A stretch of DNA of 64,000 nucleotides, taken from positions 1 to 64,000 of the forward strand of contig CAYRWQ010000002.1 in the NCBI GenBank assembly GCA_964428075.1, in the 5' to 3' direction. The stretch comes from JAGOSP01 sp964428075. Lineage in GTDB: Bacteria > Patescibacteriota > Minisyncoccia > Moranbacterales > UBA1568. Below are positions 56,995 to 64,000 of this stretch, piece after piece. The notes beneath the pieces were generated by a model that did not search any database, had not been told where the DNA came from, and worked only from the letters and a program-made list of their open reading frames with translations. Position 1 is the first letter of the stretch, and each line of letters begins with the position of its first letter. Both the position numbers and the translations under genes were made by a program.

Positions 56995-58584
56995 GTGTAC
57001 GATATAGTCATACAAAATGGCATAGTCATCGATGGGAGCGGGAAGCTGATGTTCAAGGCCGATGTTGCATTGAAAGAGGGCGTCATCGTTGCTGTTGGGA
57101 GTTTTGACGTAGTTTCGGCAGAGCGAGTGATCAATGCGGAGGGGTGCTATGTAACTCCTGGGTTTATTGACGTGAATAATCACTCGGACACGTACTGGGA
57201 ACTCTTAGTACAGCCAGAGCTTGCGGGAATGTTGTTTCAGGGTGTGACGACCATCATTGGAGGAAACGCGGGTTCTTCGCTCGCGCCCTTGACCCACCCA
57301 TCCGTTATTCGTTCCATTCAGAAATGGACTGACATCGGGAAGATTAATTTCAACTGGCTCTCGATGGAGGAATTCCTAGGCGAAGTTGAGCGTCGTCATC
57401 CAGGACTGAATTTTGGAACCTTAGTGGGACACGGAACTCTGAGGCGAGGAACTCTCCGCGATGAGACGCGGCCTATTTTACCGCAGGAGATCCATGTGAT
57501 GGAGAAATTACTTGCTAGAGCCTTACGGGAGGGAGCGCTTGGGTTTTCGACGGGTCTTCTGTATACGCACGCGCGTGATGCCGGAACACGGGAGCTTTCG
57601 CAACTTGTTTCGGTGGCACGTGCTCATAGGGGTGTATACGCGACGTATGTGCGTGATGAGGGATCTGGACTTGTGAAAGCGGTTGAGGAAGCGATCAGTG
57701 TCGCACGCGAATCAGGCGCGTCTCTCCATATTTCTCATCTGAAAGCAGCAGGAGAACCGTATTGGCCGTTGATGGATGAGGCATTGCGGCTCTTGGAGGC
57801 CGCTGATCAGGATACACACAATATCTCTTTTGATGTGTATCCGTATACCACAACTGGTTCGGTACTGTATACATTTCTACCGGAATGGATTACAGAAGGT
57901 GGGCGAAAAATGATGTTGTACCGTTTACGTGATCGGCAAGTTCGAAATGCGGTAATACGGGACATGAAGAAGAAAGCGAGGAATTATTCAAGCATGATGT
58001 TGTTGGCATCACAATTGAACCGGATGACTATCAAGCGTCGTATTGTCGATATTGCCGAAACTCAGGGGAAATCACCGGAAGAAGTTATTGTTGATGTGCT
58101 CATGGCGAGTGATGGTCGAGCTATCGTGTCTATCGAGACTCTTTCAGAACAGAATGTTGAAAAAGCCATAGCACATCCGCTTTCCTGCATTTCAAGCAAT
58201 GGTGTCGGGTATGCAGTTGAGCATAGGTTGTTAGGAGACGTGGTGCATCCAAGAAATTTCGGAACTTTTCCAAAGGTATTGGGAGAGTATGTCCGTGAGA
58301 AGAGATTACTTTCTTGGGAGGATGCGATTCATAAAATGACAGGGAAGCCAGCTACGAAGTTTTCTTTGAGGAAGCGAGGCTTGGTGTGTGAGGGGTACGC
58401 GGCCGATATTGTAGTGTTTCGTCCTGAGAGCGTGGCTGCTCGGGCAACCATGGACAATCCGTATCAGTATCCGGAAGGAATTGAGTGGGTACTGGTGAAT
58501 GGTATGATTGCGTTGGACCAGGGATATATGACGAAACAACGATCTGGGGTGGTGCTGAGAAGCAAGCGATCATGGTTTCGGTAG
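56995..58584 (+). CDS. amidohydrolase-like protein (N-acyl-D-amino-acid deacylase family)
   Basis: A 529-residue TIM-barrel amidohydrolase. The N-terminal YDIVIQNGIVIDGSGKLMFKADV and C-terminal GLVCEGYAADIVVF match D-aminoacylase-type enzymes, as do GVTTIIGGNAGSSLAP, LHISHLKAAG and HPRNFGTFPKVLGEYV. Several usual metal or catalytic residues differ: the DVHTHDD motif reads DVNNHSD (His to N61), the GNCG Cys is A92, and the SDG Asp is N402. The His of HISHLK remains. Activity may therefore differ from the name. It starts at GTG 56995. Confidence 0.8.
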   Translation: MYDIVIQNGIVIDGSGKLMFKADVALKEGVIVAVGSFDVVSAERVINAEGCYVTPGFIDVNNHSDTYWELLVQPELAGMLFQGVTTIIGGNAGSSLAPLTHPSVIRSIQKWTDIGKINFNWLSMEEFLGEVERRHPGLNFGTLVGHGTLRRGTLRDETRPILPQEIHVMEKLLARALREGALGFSTGLLYTHARDAGTRELSQLVSVARAHRGVYATYVRDEGSGLVKAVEEAISVARESGASLHISHLKAAGEPYWPLMDEALRLLEAADQDTHNISFDVYPYTTTGSVLYTFLPEWITEGGRKMMLYRLRDRQVRNAVIRDMKKKARNYSSMMLLASQLNRMTIKRRIVDIAETQGKSPEEVIVDVLMASDGRAIVSIETLSEQNVEKAIAHPLSCISSNGVGYAVEHRLLGDVVHPRNFGTFPKVLGEYVREKRLLSWEDAIHKMTGKPATKFSLRKRGLVCEGYAADIVVFRPESVAARATMDNPYQYPEGIEWVLVNGMIALDQGYMTKQRSGVVLRSKRSWFR

Positions 58585-58615
58585 CAAGAAGTTCACCTGT
58601 CATTTTTTCGTTTCA

Positions 58616-58624
58616 TGTTAGAAT
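58616..58624 (+). promoter_or_regulatory. extended -10 before murD
   Basis: TGTTAGAAT is an extended -10 about 15 bases before the ATG at 58639. No convincing -35. Confidence 0.35.
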
Positions 58625-58638
58625 AGGAAGTGAATAAG

Positions 58639-60057
58639 ATGAAGAGTATGTTCTCACGTGATTTCTTTGTTGATAAGCGGATCACAGTCATGGGACTGGG
58701 GTTGAATATGGGTGGCGTGGGAACAGTGCAATTTTTGGCTGACATGGGTGCCAAAGAAATTATCGTGACAGATCTGAAAACAGAAACCGAGCTTGCACCG
58801 TCGCTGGCCAAACTCAGGCACATTCAGATAATACGCTATGCGCTGGGCGGACATCAGGAGCGGGATTTTATTGAGACAGACCTCGTGATTAAAAGTCCTG
58901 GATTGCCTTGGACAAACCAGTTTATTCGTATTGCTGAAGAGCATGGAATACCTGTCACTCTTGATGCAGGTATTTTTTTTGACCTGTGTTCCGCGCCGAT
59001 TATTGGTGTTACTGGAACGAAAGGGAAGACTACTACCGCCTCGTTGATTGCTCATCTTTTGGAAGTAGCTGGCAAGCGGGTTGTCCGAGTTGGTATTGGT
59101 CAAACCTCGGTTTTGGGAGAACTGAAAAAGGTACAGGAAGGAAGCGTGGTGGTTTTTGAGCTTTCATCTTGGCGACTTTCTGTACTTTCACGTATTCAGA
59201 AAAGCCCGTTACTCGCGGTAGTCACCAATATATACCCAGATCATCTGAATTATTATGCCAGCATGGATCAGTATATTGATGATAAGAAAAATATTTTCCG
59301 GTTTCAGTCGACAGGAGCGGCAGTGCTGAATGCGGATAATGCGTGGACGCAGGCGATGGCGGATGAGGCACCAGCCGGGGTCATTTGGTTCTCAAAAGCC
59401 GATCAGGCAGCTGCAGATGGTTTTACCTTAGTCGGTGATCGAATTATCGAAGCGCGTTCCGGACATCAAGAGGAAGTCGCGGTGCTTACAGGAATATCCC
59501 TTGTGGGAGAGCACAGTCATATGAATATCCTGGCGGCTGTGGCAACATCTCGTGCATTCGGGGTAGCATCAGAGAGAATTCAGGAGGGACTCCTTTCATT
59601 TCAGGGTGTTCCACATCGTTTGGAATTTGTCGGAGAGAAGCGCGGAGTTCGTTTTTACAATGATTCGGCGGCTACAATACCTGAAGCGACGATAGCTGCT
59701 CTCAAAAGTTTTTCATCACCGGTCTATCTTATCGTTGGGGGGAGTGATAAACGACTTGATTTTCGTCAGCTCGCTGAAGTGTTGTTGGAACAGGTGAAAG
59801 GAGTGGTATTCCTGAGAGGAACGGGTACTGACAGTCTGCTTGCTGAGATTCGTCATCGCCTGATGGATCAGGGAGTGAGTATTCCAGAGTTTACGGTGGT
59901 AGAATCTATGGGGAAAGCCATTGAACTTTCGGTACGAAACGCGGAGGCAGGAGATATTGTTCTACTGTCTCCTGGGGCTGCGAGCTTTGGACTTTTCCAA
60001 AATGAATTCGATCGTGGAGATCAATTCCGAGACCAGGTAAACGCGTTATCCGAGTAG
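58639..60057 (+). CDS. murD: UDP-N-acetylmuramoylalanine-D-glutamate ligase
   Basis: A 472-residue Mur ligase adding D-Glu to the peptidoglycan precursor. ITVMGLGLNMGGVGTVQFL binds the UDP-sugar, the ATP P-loop is GVTGTKGKTTTASLIAHLL, and VVFELSSWRL, NIYPDHLNYYASMDQYIDDKKNIF and VGEHSHMNILAAVA are Mur hallmarks, as is PHRLEFVGEKRGVRFYNDSAATIPEA. GTG 58630 is an alternative start. It is direct evidence for peptidoglycan synthesis. Confidence 0.94.
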   Translation: MKSMFSRDFFVDKRITVMGLGLNMGGVGTVQFLADMGAKEIIVTDLKTETELAPSLAKLRHIQIIRYALGGHQERDFIETDLVIKSPGLPWTNQFIRIAEEHGIPVTLDAGIFFDLCSAPIIGVTGTKGKTTTASLIAHLLEVAGKRVVRVGIGQTSVLGELKKVQEGSVVVFELSSWRLSVLSRIQKSPLLAVVTNIYPDHLNYYASMDQYIDDKKNIFRFQSTGAAVLNADNAWTQAMADEAPAGVIWFSKADQAAADGFTLVGDRIIEARSGHQEEVAVLTGISLVGEHSHMNILAAVATSRAFGVASERIQEGLLSFQGVPHRLEFVGEKRGVRFYNDSAATIPEATIAALKSFSSPVYLIVGGSDKRLDFRQLAEVLLEQVKGVVFLRGTGTDSLLAEIRHRLMDQGVSIPEFTVVESMGKAIELSVRNAEAGDIVLLSPGAASFGLFQNEFDRGDQFRDQVNALSE

Positions 60058-60070
60058 ACCTTGAATACTC

Positions 60071-60099
60071 TTGACGTGAGACATGGCAGGGATTACCAT
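60071..60099 (+). promoter_or_regulatory. promoter overlapped by the palindrome
   Basis: TTGACG (60071-60076), 17 bases and TACCAT (60094-60099). The -10 is formed by the left arm of the palindrome at 60094-60113, so a repressor bound there would block it. Confidence 0.45.
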
Positions 60100-60113
60100 A
60101 CCCAGGTATGGTA
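60094..60113. promoter_or_regulatory. perfect palindrome, probable CsoR-family operator
   Basis: TACCATACC-CA-GGTATGGTA has perfect 9-base arms. Operators of CsoR, CstR and FrmR repressors have a comparable TACC...GGTA layout. It overlaps a -10 and lies 120 bases before the CsoR-like gene. It could alternatively be the stem of a weak terminator after murD. Confidence 0.55.
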
Positions 60114-60158
60114 TTCTTATTTTAGAGGACCGTGTTCGGATTGTTTATATCCAAAGAA

Positions 60159-60180
60159 AGACCGTCATTAGACCGTCATT
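60159..60180 (+). repeat. tandem 11-base direct repeat
   Basis: AGACCGTCATT occurs twice without spacing at 60159-60169 and 60170-60180, between the palindrome and the CsoR-like gene. It might be a second regulator site or a recent slip duplication. Confidence 0.7.
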
Positions 60181-60233
60181 GATTCTGTGTAAAATATATT
60201 CAGCGGTTCGTGTCCGTGACCATTTTGTAGCGT

Positions 60234-60488
60234 ATGTCGTATCAGAAAAAAACCGCTCATGATAAAATACTCGCTCGTGTTGCACGTGTTGAGGGACAGG
60301 TGCGTGGAATCCGTAAAATGATTGAGCGAGGTGATGAATGTCGATCTGTCATGGTGCAAATCAGTGCCGCTCGGGAGGCGATAGCAATGCTTGGCGTGAC
60401 TCTCGTGCAGGAGGATATTGCCTTTCGATTGAGTGAAAAAGAAAACATGGACGAAATGTATCTGAGGAATCTTTTTCGGATGTACTGA
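60234..60488 (+). CDS. CsoR/FrmR-family repressor with altered metal site
   Basis: An 84-residue all-helical regulator. KILARVARVEGQVRGIRKMIERGDECRSVMVQISAAREAI is the family core, with the conserved C36. The copper-sensing His and Cys (in LLEDHLRHC of CsoR) are replaced by I62 and L66 (VQEDIAFRLS). The sensing chemistry is therefore probably not copper; a single-Cys sensor for aldehydes, sulfur species or redox is possible. The ATG at 60234 has context TAGCGTATG. It precedes gdhA and a thioredoxin reductase. Confidence 0.85.
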   Translation: MSYQKKTAHDKILARVARVEGQVRGIRKMIERGDECRSVMVQISAAREAIAMLGVTLVQEDIAFRLSEKENMDEMYLRNLFRMY

Positions 60489-60538
60489 GCGAAGTACTGC
60501 GGGATGTCTTTTATTTTGTATTTTATATGATGAAGCGT

Positions 60539-61771
60539 ATGAATCCACTGGTGATGGTACATGAACAATTGCGTGCTGCCCAAAGAACAGCTTGTATTCA
60601 TCCGGATATATTTTCTCGTCTTTTGGTTCCGGATCGCTTTATTGAGGTTGCGATTCCGGTAAAGATGGACGATGGAACAACGCGGGTTTTTGTGGGGTTT
60701 CGTTCACAATGGAATGATGCATGTGGTCCGTATAAGGGGGGTATCCGTTTTCATCCTCAAGTGGAGCGCGATGAAGTCATGGCTCTTTCGGCATGGATGA
60801 CATGGAAGACGGCGGTTCTTGGATTACCGCTTGGTGGTGCTAAAGGTGGCGTAGCGGTGGATACCAAACACATTTCTGATCGCGAATTGGAAGCTCTTGC
60901 CCGTGGGTATATGCGTGCTATTGCACCATTTATCGGAAAGAATAGAGATGTACCGGCACCAGATGTTGCAACCGATCCTCGTATCATGGGTTGGATGCTT
61001 GACGAATATGAGGCGGTTATTGGAGAAAAATCACCCGGTATAATCACCGGGAAACCGGTGGTGATCGGTGGATCGTTGGTGCGAGAATATGCTACGGCGC
61101 AGGGTGCTTTTTCTGTCCTTGAGTATGCTGTAAAAAAGTTACGTATTGCACGAGGAGCACGAGTTGCGTTGCAGGGTTTTGGCAATGGTGGTGGGCATCT
61201 GGCGCGCTTGCTTGATGCGGCTGGTTATCGCATCGTCGCTATCGCGGACTCGAAGTCAACCGTGTATCGAAGTGATGGACTTGATGTGGCCGCCATTGAA
61301 GCACATAAGAGAACGACTGGCCTTATTCAGCAATGTCTTGGGTGTGAGACTTTGGCGAATGATGCGGTGCTTACGGTTCCGTGTGATATTCTGGTTCCGG
61401 CTGCTTTAGAAGGGGCGATTACCTTGGAGAATGCGAGCCAGATTCAGGCAAAATTGATAGTGGAAGTTGCGAATGGTCCGGTGACTCTAGAGGCTGATGA
61501 GGTTCTTTTCGAGTGTGGTGTAACGGTGGTGCCGGATATACTTGCGAATGCGGGTGGCGTAACAGTTTCATATTTTGAGCAGGTTCAGGATGCGATGAAT
61601 GCTTTCTGGACAGAGGCTAAGGTTCGTGAGAAGCTGGAAATGAAAATGCAGATGGCTTTCGACGTGGTTTGGGAAACGCATGAGCAACATAATACCACCA
61701 TGCGTCAGGGCGCGTATATCGTGGCATTGAAACGTGTGGCCGAGGCGATGCTCGCTCGTGGTCGAGTATGA
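60539..61771 (+). CDS. gdhA: glutamate dehydrogenase
   Basis: A 410-residue Glu/Leu/Phe/Val dehydrogenase interconverting glutamate and 2-oxoglutarate plus ammonia. Substrate motifs are GPYKGGIRFHPQV and the catalytic LGLPLGGAKGGV; NRDVPAPDVATDPRIMGWM follows. The Rossmann motif is QGFGNGGGHLARLL, with GG where GNVG is usual. The C-terminus has PDILANAGGVTVSYFEQVQ. The start at 60539 has the AAGCGTATG context; ATGs at 60527 and 60530 are also in frame. Confidence 0.93.
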   Translation: MNPLVMVHEQLRAAQRTACIHPDIFSRLLVPDRFIEVAIPVKMDDGTTRVFVGFRSQWNDACGPYKGGIRFHPQVERDEVMALSAWMTWKTAVLGLPLGGAKGGVAVDTKHISDRELEALARGYMRAIAPFIGKNRDVPAPDVATDPRIMGWMLDEYEAVIGEKSPGIITGKPVVIGGSLVREYATAQGAFSVLEYAVKKLRIARGARVALQGFGNGGGHLARLLDAAGYRIVAIADSKSTVYRSDGLDVAAIEAHKRTTGLIQQCLGCETLANDAVLTVPCDILVPAALEGAITLENASQIQAKLIVEVANGPVTLEADEVLFECGVTVVPDILANAGGVTVSYFEQVQDAMNAFWTEAKVREKLEMKMQMAFDVVWETHEQHNTTMRQGAYIVALKRVAEAMLARGRV

Positions 61772-61803
61772 ACACGATGTTTTGAAATTAAAATATAGGA
61801 ATT

Positions 61804-62724
61804 ATGTTGTACGATATAGTGATTGTTGGTGGAGGACCTGGTGGAGTAGCAGCCGCGATTTACGCTGGACGGAAACAATTGAAAACCGTACTGATCACCG
61901 AGACTATCGGAGGTCAATCTTCGGTGTCTGCTTCTGTCGAGAATTGGATTGGTACTATTTCAATCCCCGGATGGGAGTTGGCACAATTACTCGAGAAACA
62001 TTTGCGAGCGCAAGAAGGGATTGAAATCAAAACAGGGGAACGTGTCACTGCTGTGTCAGCCAATGAGGAGTCTTTCTCTGTCCTGTCGGATACTGGACAG
62101 ACGTATGACACAAAAACGGTAATCATCGCATCAGGCGGACGACACCGTTCATTGGATATTCCAGGAGAAGAAACGTTCCGTGGCAAGGGCGTGGTGTATT
62201 GTTCGACGTGTGACGCACCTTTTTTTCGAAACAAGCAAGTGGTGGTGGTGGGCGGCGGCAATTCGGGTTTGGAAGCTGTTGAAGATCTCCTTCCATATGC
62301 GAGCAAGATCACACTCATGGTGCGTTCGGGTGAACTCAAGGGTGATGCAATTACGCGAGACAAAATTTTGGCGGATGATCGGGTTAATGTTATTTATTTT
62401 GCTCTTCCACAGGAGATTCTTGGAGAAGAAAAAGTATCGGGACTTCGCTATAAAAATGCGCAAACTGGACAAGAGGAGACATACGATACGGATGGAGTTT
62501 TTGTGGAAATCGGCATGATACCTAATTCGGATTTTCTGGCAGAGTTAGTGGATCGCAATGAACGCGGAGAAATCATATTGAATCATCGGGATAAGTCAAC
62601 GTCTCGATCAGGAATTTTTGCGACGGGTGATGTTACTGATGCTCCATATAAGCAGAATAATATTTCTGCTGGCGACGGCGTTGTTGCTGCTCTTTCGGCG
62701 TATGAATATCTGCGCAAACGGTAG
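61804..62724 (+). CDS. trxB: thioredoxin reductase-like flavoprotein
   Basis: A 306-residue two-domain flavoprotein. FAD binding is IVIVGGGPGGVAAAIYAGRK, the redox pair is CSTC (VVYCSTCDAPFF), NAD(P)H binding is VVVVGGGNSGLEAVEDL, and the final FAD motif GIFATGDVTD. The length and motifs fit TrxB. No thioredoxin gene is in the window. It follows gdhA by 32 bases. Confidence 0.93.
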   Translation: MLYDIVIVGGGPGGVAAAIYAGRKQLKTVLITETIGGQSSVSASVENWIGTISIPGWELAQLLEKHLRAQEGIEIKTGERVTAVSANEESFSVLSDTGQTYDTKTVIIASGGRHRSLDIPGEETFRGKGVVYCSTCDAPFFRNKQVVVVGGGNSGLEAVEDLLPYASKITLMVRSGELKGDAITRDKILADDRVNVIYFALPQEILGEEKVSGLRYKNAQTGQEETYDTDGVFVEIGMIPNSDFLAELVDRNERGEIILNHRDKSTSRSGIFATGDVTDAPYKQNNISAGDGVVAALSAYEYLRKR

Positions 62725-62800
62725 TAAGGAATCATGGTGAATATGCACGCAGAAAGCGGCTTGAAAAAGGACGTTTATTCTGTATGTAAAAGACTTTTTT

Positions 62801-62809
62801 TGGTATACT
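62801..62809 (+). promoter_or_regulatory. extended -10 before the 62859 gene
   Basis: TGGTATACT is an extended -10 with TATACT at 62804-62809, about 50 bases before the ATG. Confidence 0.4.
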
Positions 62810-62858
62810 AAAGTCAAGTTTATTGTGGGTTTTTGTTTCTTAATTGCTTTTTGTCCGT

Positions 62859-63620
62859 ATGGTGGATATAGATTTGTCGGGGGGATCGAACAGGGTATCA
62901 CCCTTCACTGCCAGAGATGCTCCTGCTTCGGCAGGCACCACGGATGTCGCGTGGTCGCCACTACAGAAAAATAAAAAGAGACTGTTGTGGATTCTCGTTT
63001 TTTTCTTCCTACTTCTTTCTGGTGGAGGTGTTTTTTGGTTTTTTTGGTCGGTACGGGATGGTCAGTCGCCAATAGCACAGCCTCAAAAAAGTTCCGCAGA
63101 CGCGTCTCCTTCGCTTGAGTCCTCTCGAGCAGATCAATCAGAATCAAACGATACTCCATTTGTGGATGATAAGTGGTATCGGAGCGAGAATTTTCGTGCC
63201 ATGTCGATAGTGATTGGTGGCGAAGCGGAGTTATTTGTCCCTGAGGATGATCCGACGCCCTTAGAGATCGCAGGGATCCGAGGGGAAGCATTCACGGAAA
63301 AAAACAAGCGTGAAGTGCGTTTAGTGGTGACCTGGCAGACCAATAAATTGGCTCAATCGGACATTGAGTACGCGAAAGGCGTGGGACAAACACCGAAGGT
63401 TGTTACGGAGGAAGATTTTGGCATAAACCACAGTATGACCATTTCTGGTCTTGATCAAGCCTCAACATATGTGTATAGCATTAAGAGTCAAGATCGTTTT
63501 GGGAATACAGTGGTCAGTGATCGACACGCGGTGTACACGGGCGCGAAGACAGTGTCGCTCTTTGATTTGATCGCGGATGCTATCGGAGATGTGTTCGGAT
63601 GGGCAGTGAAAAAACAATGA
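62859..63620 (+). CDS. membrane-anchored protein with fibronectin III-like domain
   Basis: A 253-residue protein. A cytoplasmic N-terminus of about 40 residues precedes one membrane helix (RLLWILVFFFLLLSGGGVFWFFW), then a Ser/Gln-rich linker. The C-terminal part (VRLVVTWQTNKLAQSDIEYAKGV to TISGLDQASTYVYSIKSQDRFGNTVVSD) has the strand pattern of a fibronectin type III or phosphatase-N-like domain. Probably a surface protein of unknown role. Confidence 0.7.
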   Translation: MVDIDLSGGSNRVSPFTARDAPASAGTTDVAWSPLQKNKKRLLWILVFFFLLLSGGGVFWFFWSVRDGQSPIAQPQKSSADASPSLESSRADQSESNDTPFVDDKWYRSENFRAMSIVIGGEAELFVPEDDPTPLEIAGIRGEAFTEKNKREVRLVVTWQTNKLAQSDIEYAKGVGQTPKVVTEEDFGINHSMTISGLDQASTYVYSIKSQDRFGNTVVSDRHAVYTGAKTVSLFDLIADAIGDVFGWAVKKQ

Positions 63621-63697
63621 GAATGAGGATGTTTTTAGCTTGAATTTTTTTGGACTCTTGACGAGATCAAAAAACTTTCAAAAAAGCTAAAAAACTC

Positions 63698-63727
63698 TTG
63701 TTGATGGGGTGTATCTTGTGGTAAAAT
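63698..63727 (+). promoter_or_regulatory. promoter of the last gene
   Basis: TTGTTG (63698-63703), 18 bases and TAAAAT (63722-63727) with an extended TG-G in front, 24 bases before the ATG at 63752. Confidence 0.5.
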
Positions 63728-63751
63728 ACGAGTGGATTTTTTGGAAAATAC

Positions 63752-64000
63752 ATGTCGTCTTATGTAGAAAATAAAAATAGAAAAACAGCATATTTCGTCC
63801 TGATGATCGCGTTGGCGGGAGGGATGTTCATGGGGTGGTGGAGTAACTCCCGACCTGTTTTTGCTCAGTCTCTGAAAGAGATTCCACTCACTGTTTCACT
63901 GTTTGATGCGGAAAATAAGACGGTTACCAATGGTTCGTATGAAGTGCGTGTTGCGGTGTATACGAAGGATCGGATTTCAGGAGATGCTTATCCATCGGAT
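63752..64000 (+). CDS. exported protein, N-terminal part (runs off the window)
   Basis: An open frame from ATG 63752 to the window edge, 83 codons. The first 38 residues form a signal peptide (basic start, hydrophobic AYFVLMIALAGGMFMGWW, then PVFAQS as a likely cleavage site). The mature part begins LKEIPLTVSLFDAENKTVTNGSYEVRVAVYT, a beta-rich start resembling carboxypeptidase-regulatory or surface domains. Family not identifiable from the fragment. Confidence 0.75.
   Translation, partial: MSSYVENKNRKTAYFVLMIALAGGMFMGWWSNSRPVFAQSLKEIPLTVSLFDAENKTVTNGSYEVRVAVYTKDRISGDAYPSD

Noticed and set aside
60094..60113. Palindrome as the murD terminator
   Set aside because: The tail ATTCTTATTTT is a weak T-run and the promoter overlap fits an operator better; not fully excluded.
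1..64000. Alternative genetic code with TGA as glycine (Gracilibacteria/Absconditabacteria)
   Set aside because: pilB, fba, tpiA and other conserved genes end at TGA exactly where the families end.
1..64000. CRISPR array, insertion sequence, integrase or prophage
   Set aside because: No regularly spaced repeats, transposase or integrase motifs were seen. The tail-fibre-like motif at 34197 is common in Parcubacteria secreted proteins and is not evidence of a phage.

Overview
The window reads as part of a chromosome (a scaffold, judging by three runs of exactly 100 N) of a Candidate Phyla Radiation / Patescibacteria bacterium, most likely Parcubacteria-like. Reasons: TGA is used as a stop, which argues against Gracilibacteria/Absconditabacteria; the ribosomal protein operon has no uL30 gene between uS5 and uL15, a known CPR trait; secreted proteins carry GYAWSEHYGF/GYAYSDELGWF repeats typical of Parcubacteria; ComEC is split into two genes; there is a group-3-type cytosolic [NiFe] hydrogenase; and most start codons lack a Shine-Dalgarno sequence. 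The species cannot be named from the sequence alone.

Layout. 1-2.1 kb: the tail of an unknown gene, a SET-domain protein, and hydrogenase small and large subunits, the latter broken by an assembly gap. 2.2-8.7 kb: a type IV pilus operon (PilB, PilC fused to an SH3b domain, four pseudopilin-like proteins of which one carries an LVIVD beta-propeller, and a pilin). 8.7-10.4 kb: an FMN-binding protein, a receiver domain with Glu in place of the phospho-acceptor Asp, a convergent hydrogenase maturation protease, and an orphan gene with its own promoter and terminator. 10.7-15.4 kb: an ECF sigma factor, a membrane protein (possible anti-sigma), a DUF5666-like Met/His-rich protein and a MacA/MacB-type exporter, probably one envelope-stress operon. 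15.45-15.67 kb: a promoter, a long imperfect palindrome and a strong terminator with no ORF, the best candidate for an undescribed structured RNA. 15.7-17.8 kb (minus strand): LCP protein and Pth. 17.9-28.3 kb: signal peptidase I, HisRS, HIT protein, bS21, YqeY, DgkA, FtsA, FtsZ, two-part ComEC, a long NDK and a Cys-rich small protein. 28.4-29.6 kb: tRNA-Pro(GGG), bL28 (minus strand) and an M50 protease.

29.7-49.9 kb is the str-S10-spc supercluster: rpsL, rpsG, fusA (cut by a gap), a block of secreted proteins and a nonsense-interrupted S26 peptidase between two gaps and tuf, then tuf, rpsJ to rplO, secY, adk and map. A 35-codon ORF sits just before rplX and overlaps its start as ATGA. 50-60 kb: RuvX, a glycosyltransferase, GalT, TpiA, class II FBA, GAPDH, a coiled-coil protein, an amidohydrolase with altered metal ligands, and MurD. 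60-64 kb: a CsoR-like repressor with a palindrome over its promoter, glutamate dehydrogenase, a thioredoxin reductase-like enzyme and two exported or anchored proteins, the last running off the window.

The gene set describes a small-genome, fermentative cell with peptidoglycan synthesis and FtsZ division, a type IV pilus plus ComEC route for DNA uptake, lower glycolysis fed by sugar phosphates, and hydrogenase as a likely electron sink. All functions are read from motifs and gene order; no database search was run.
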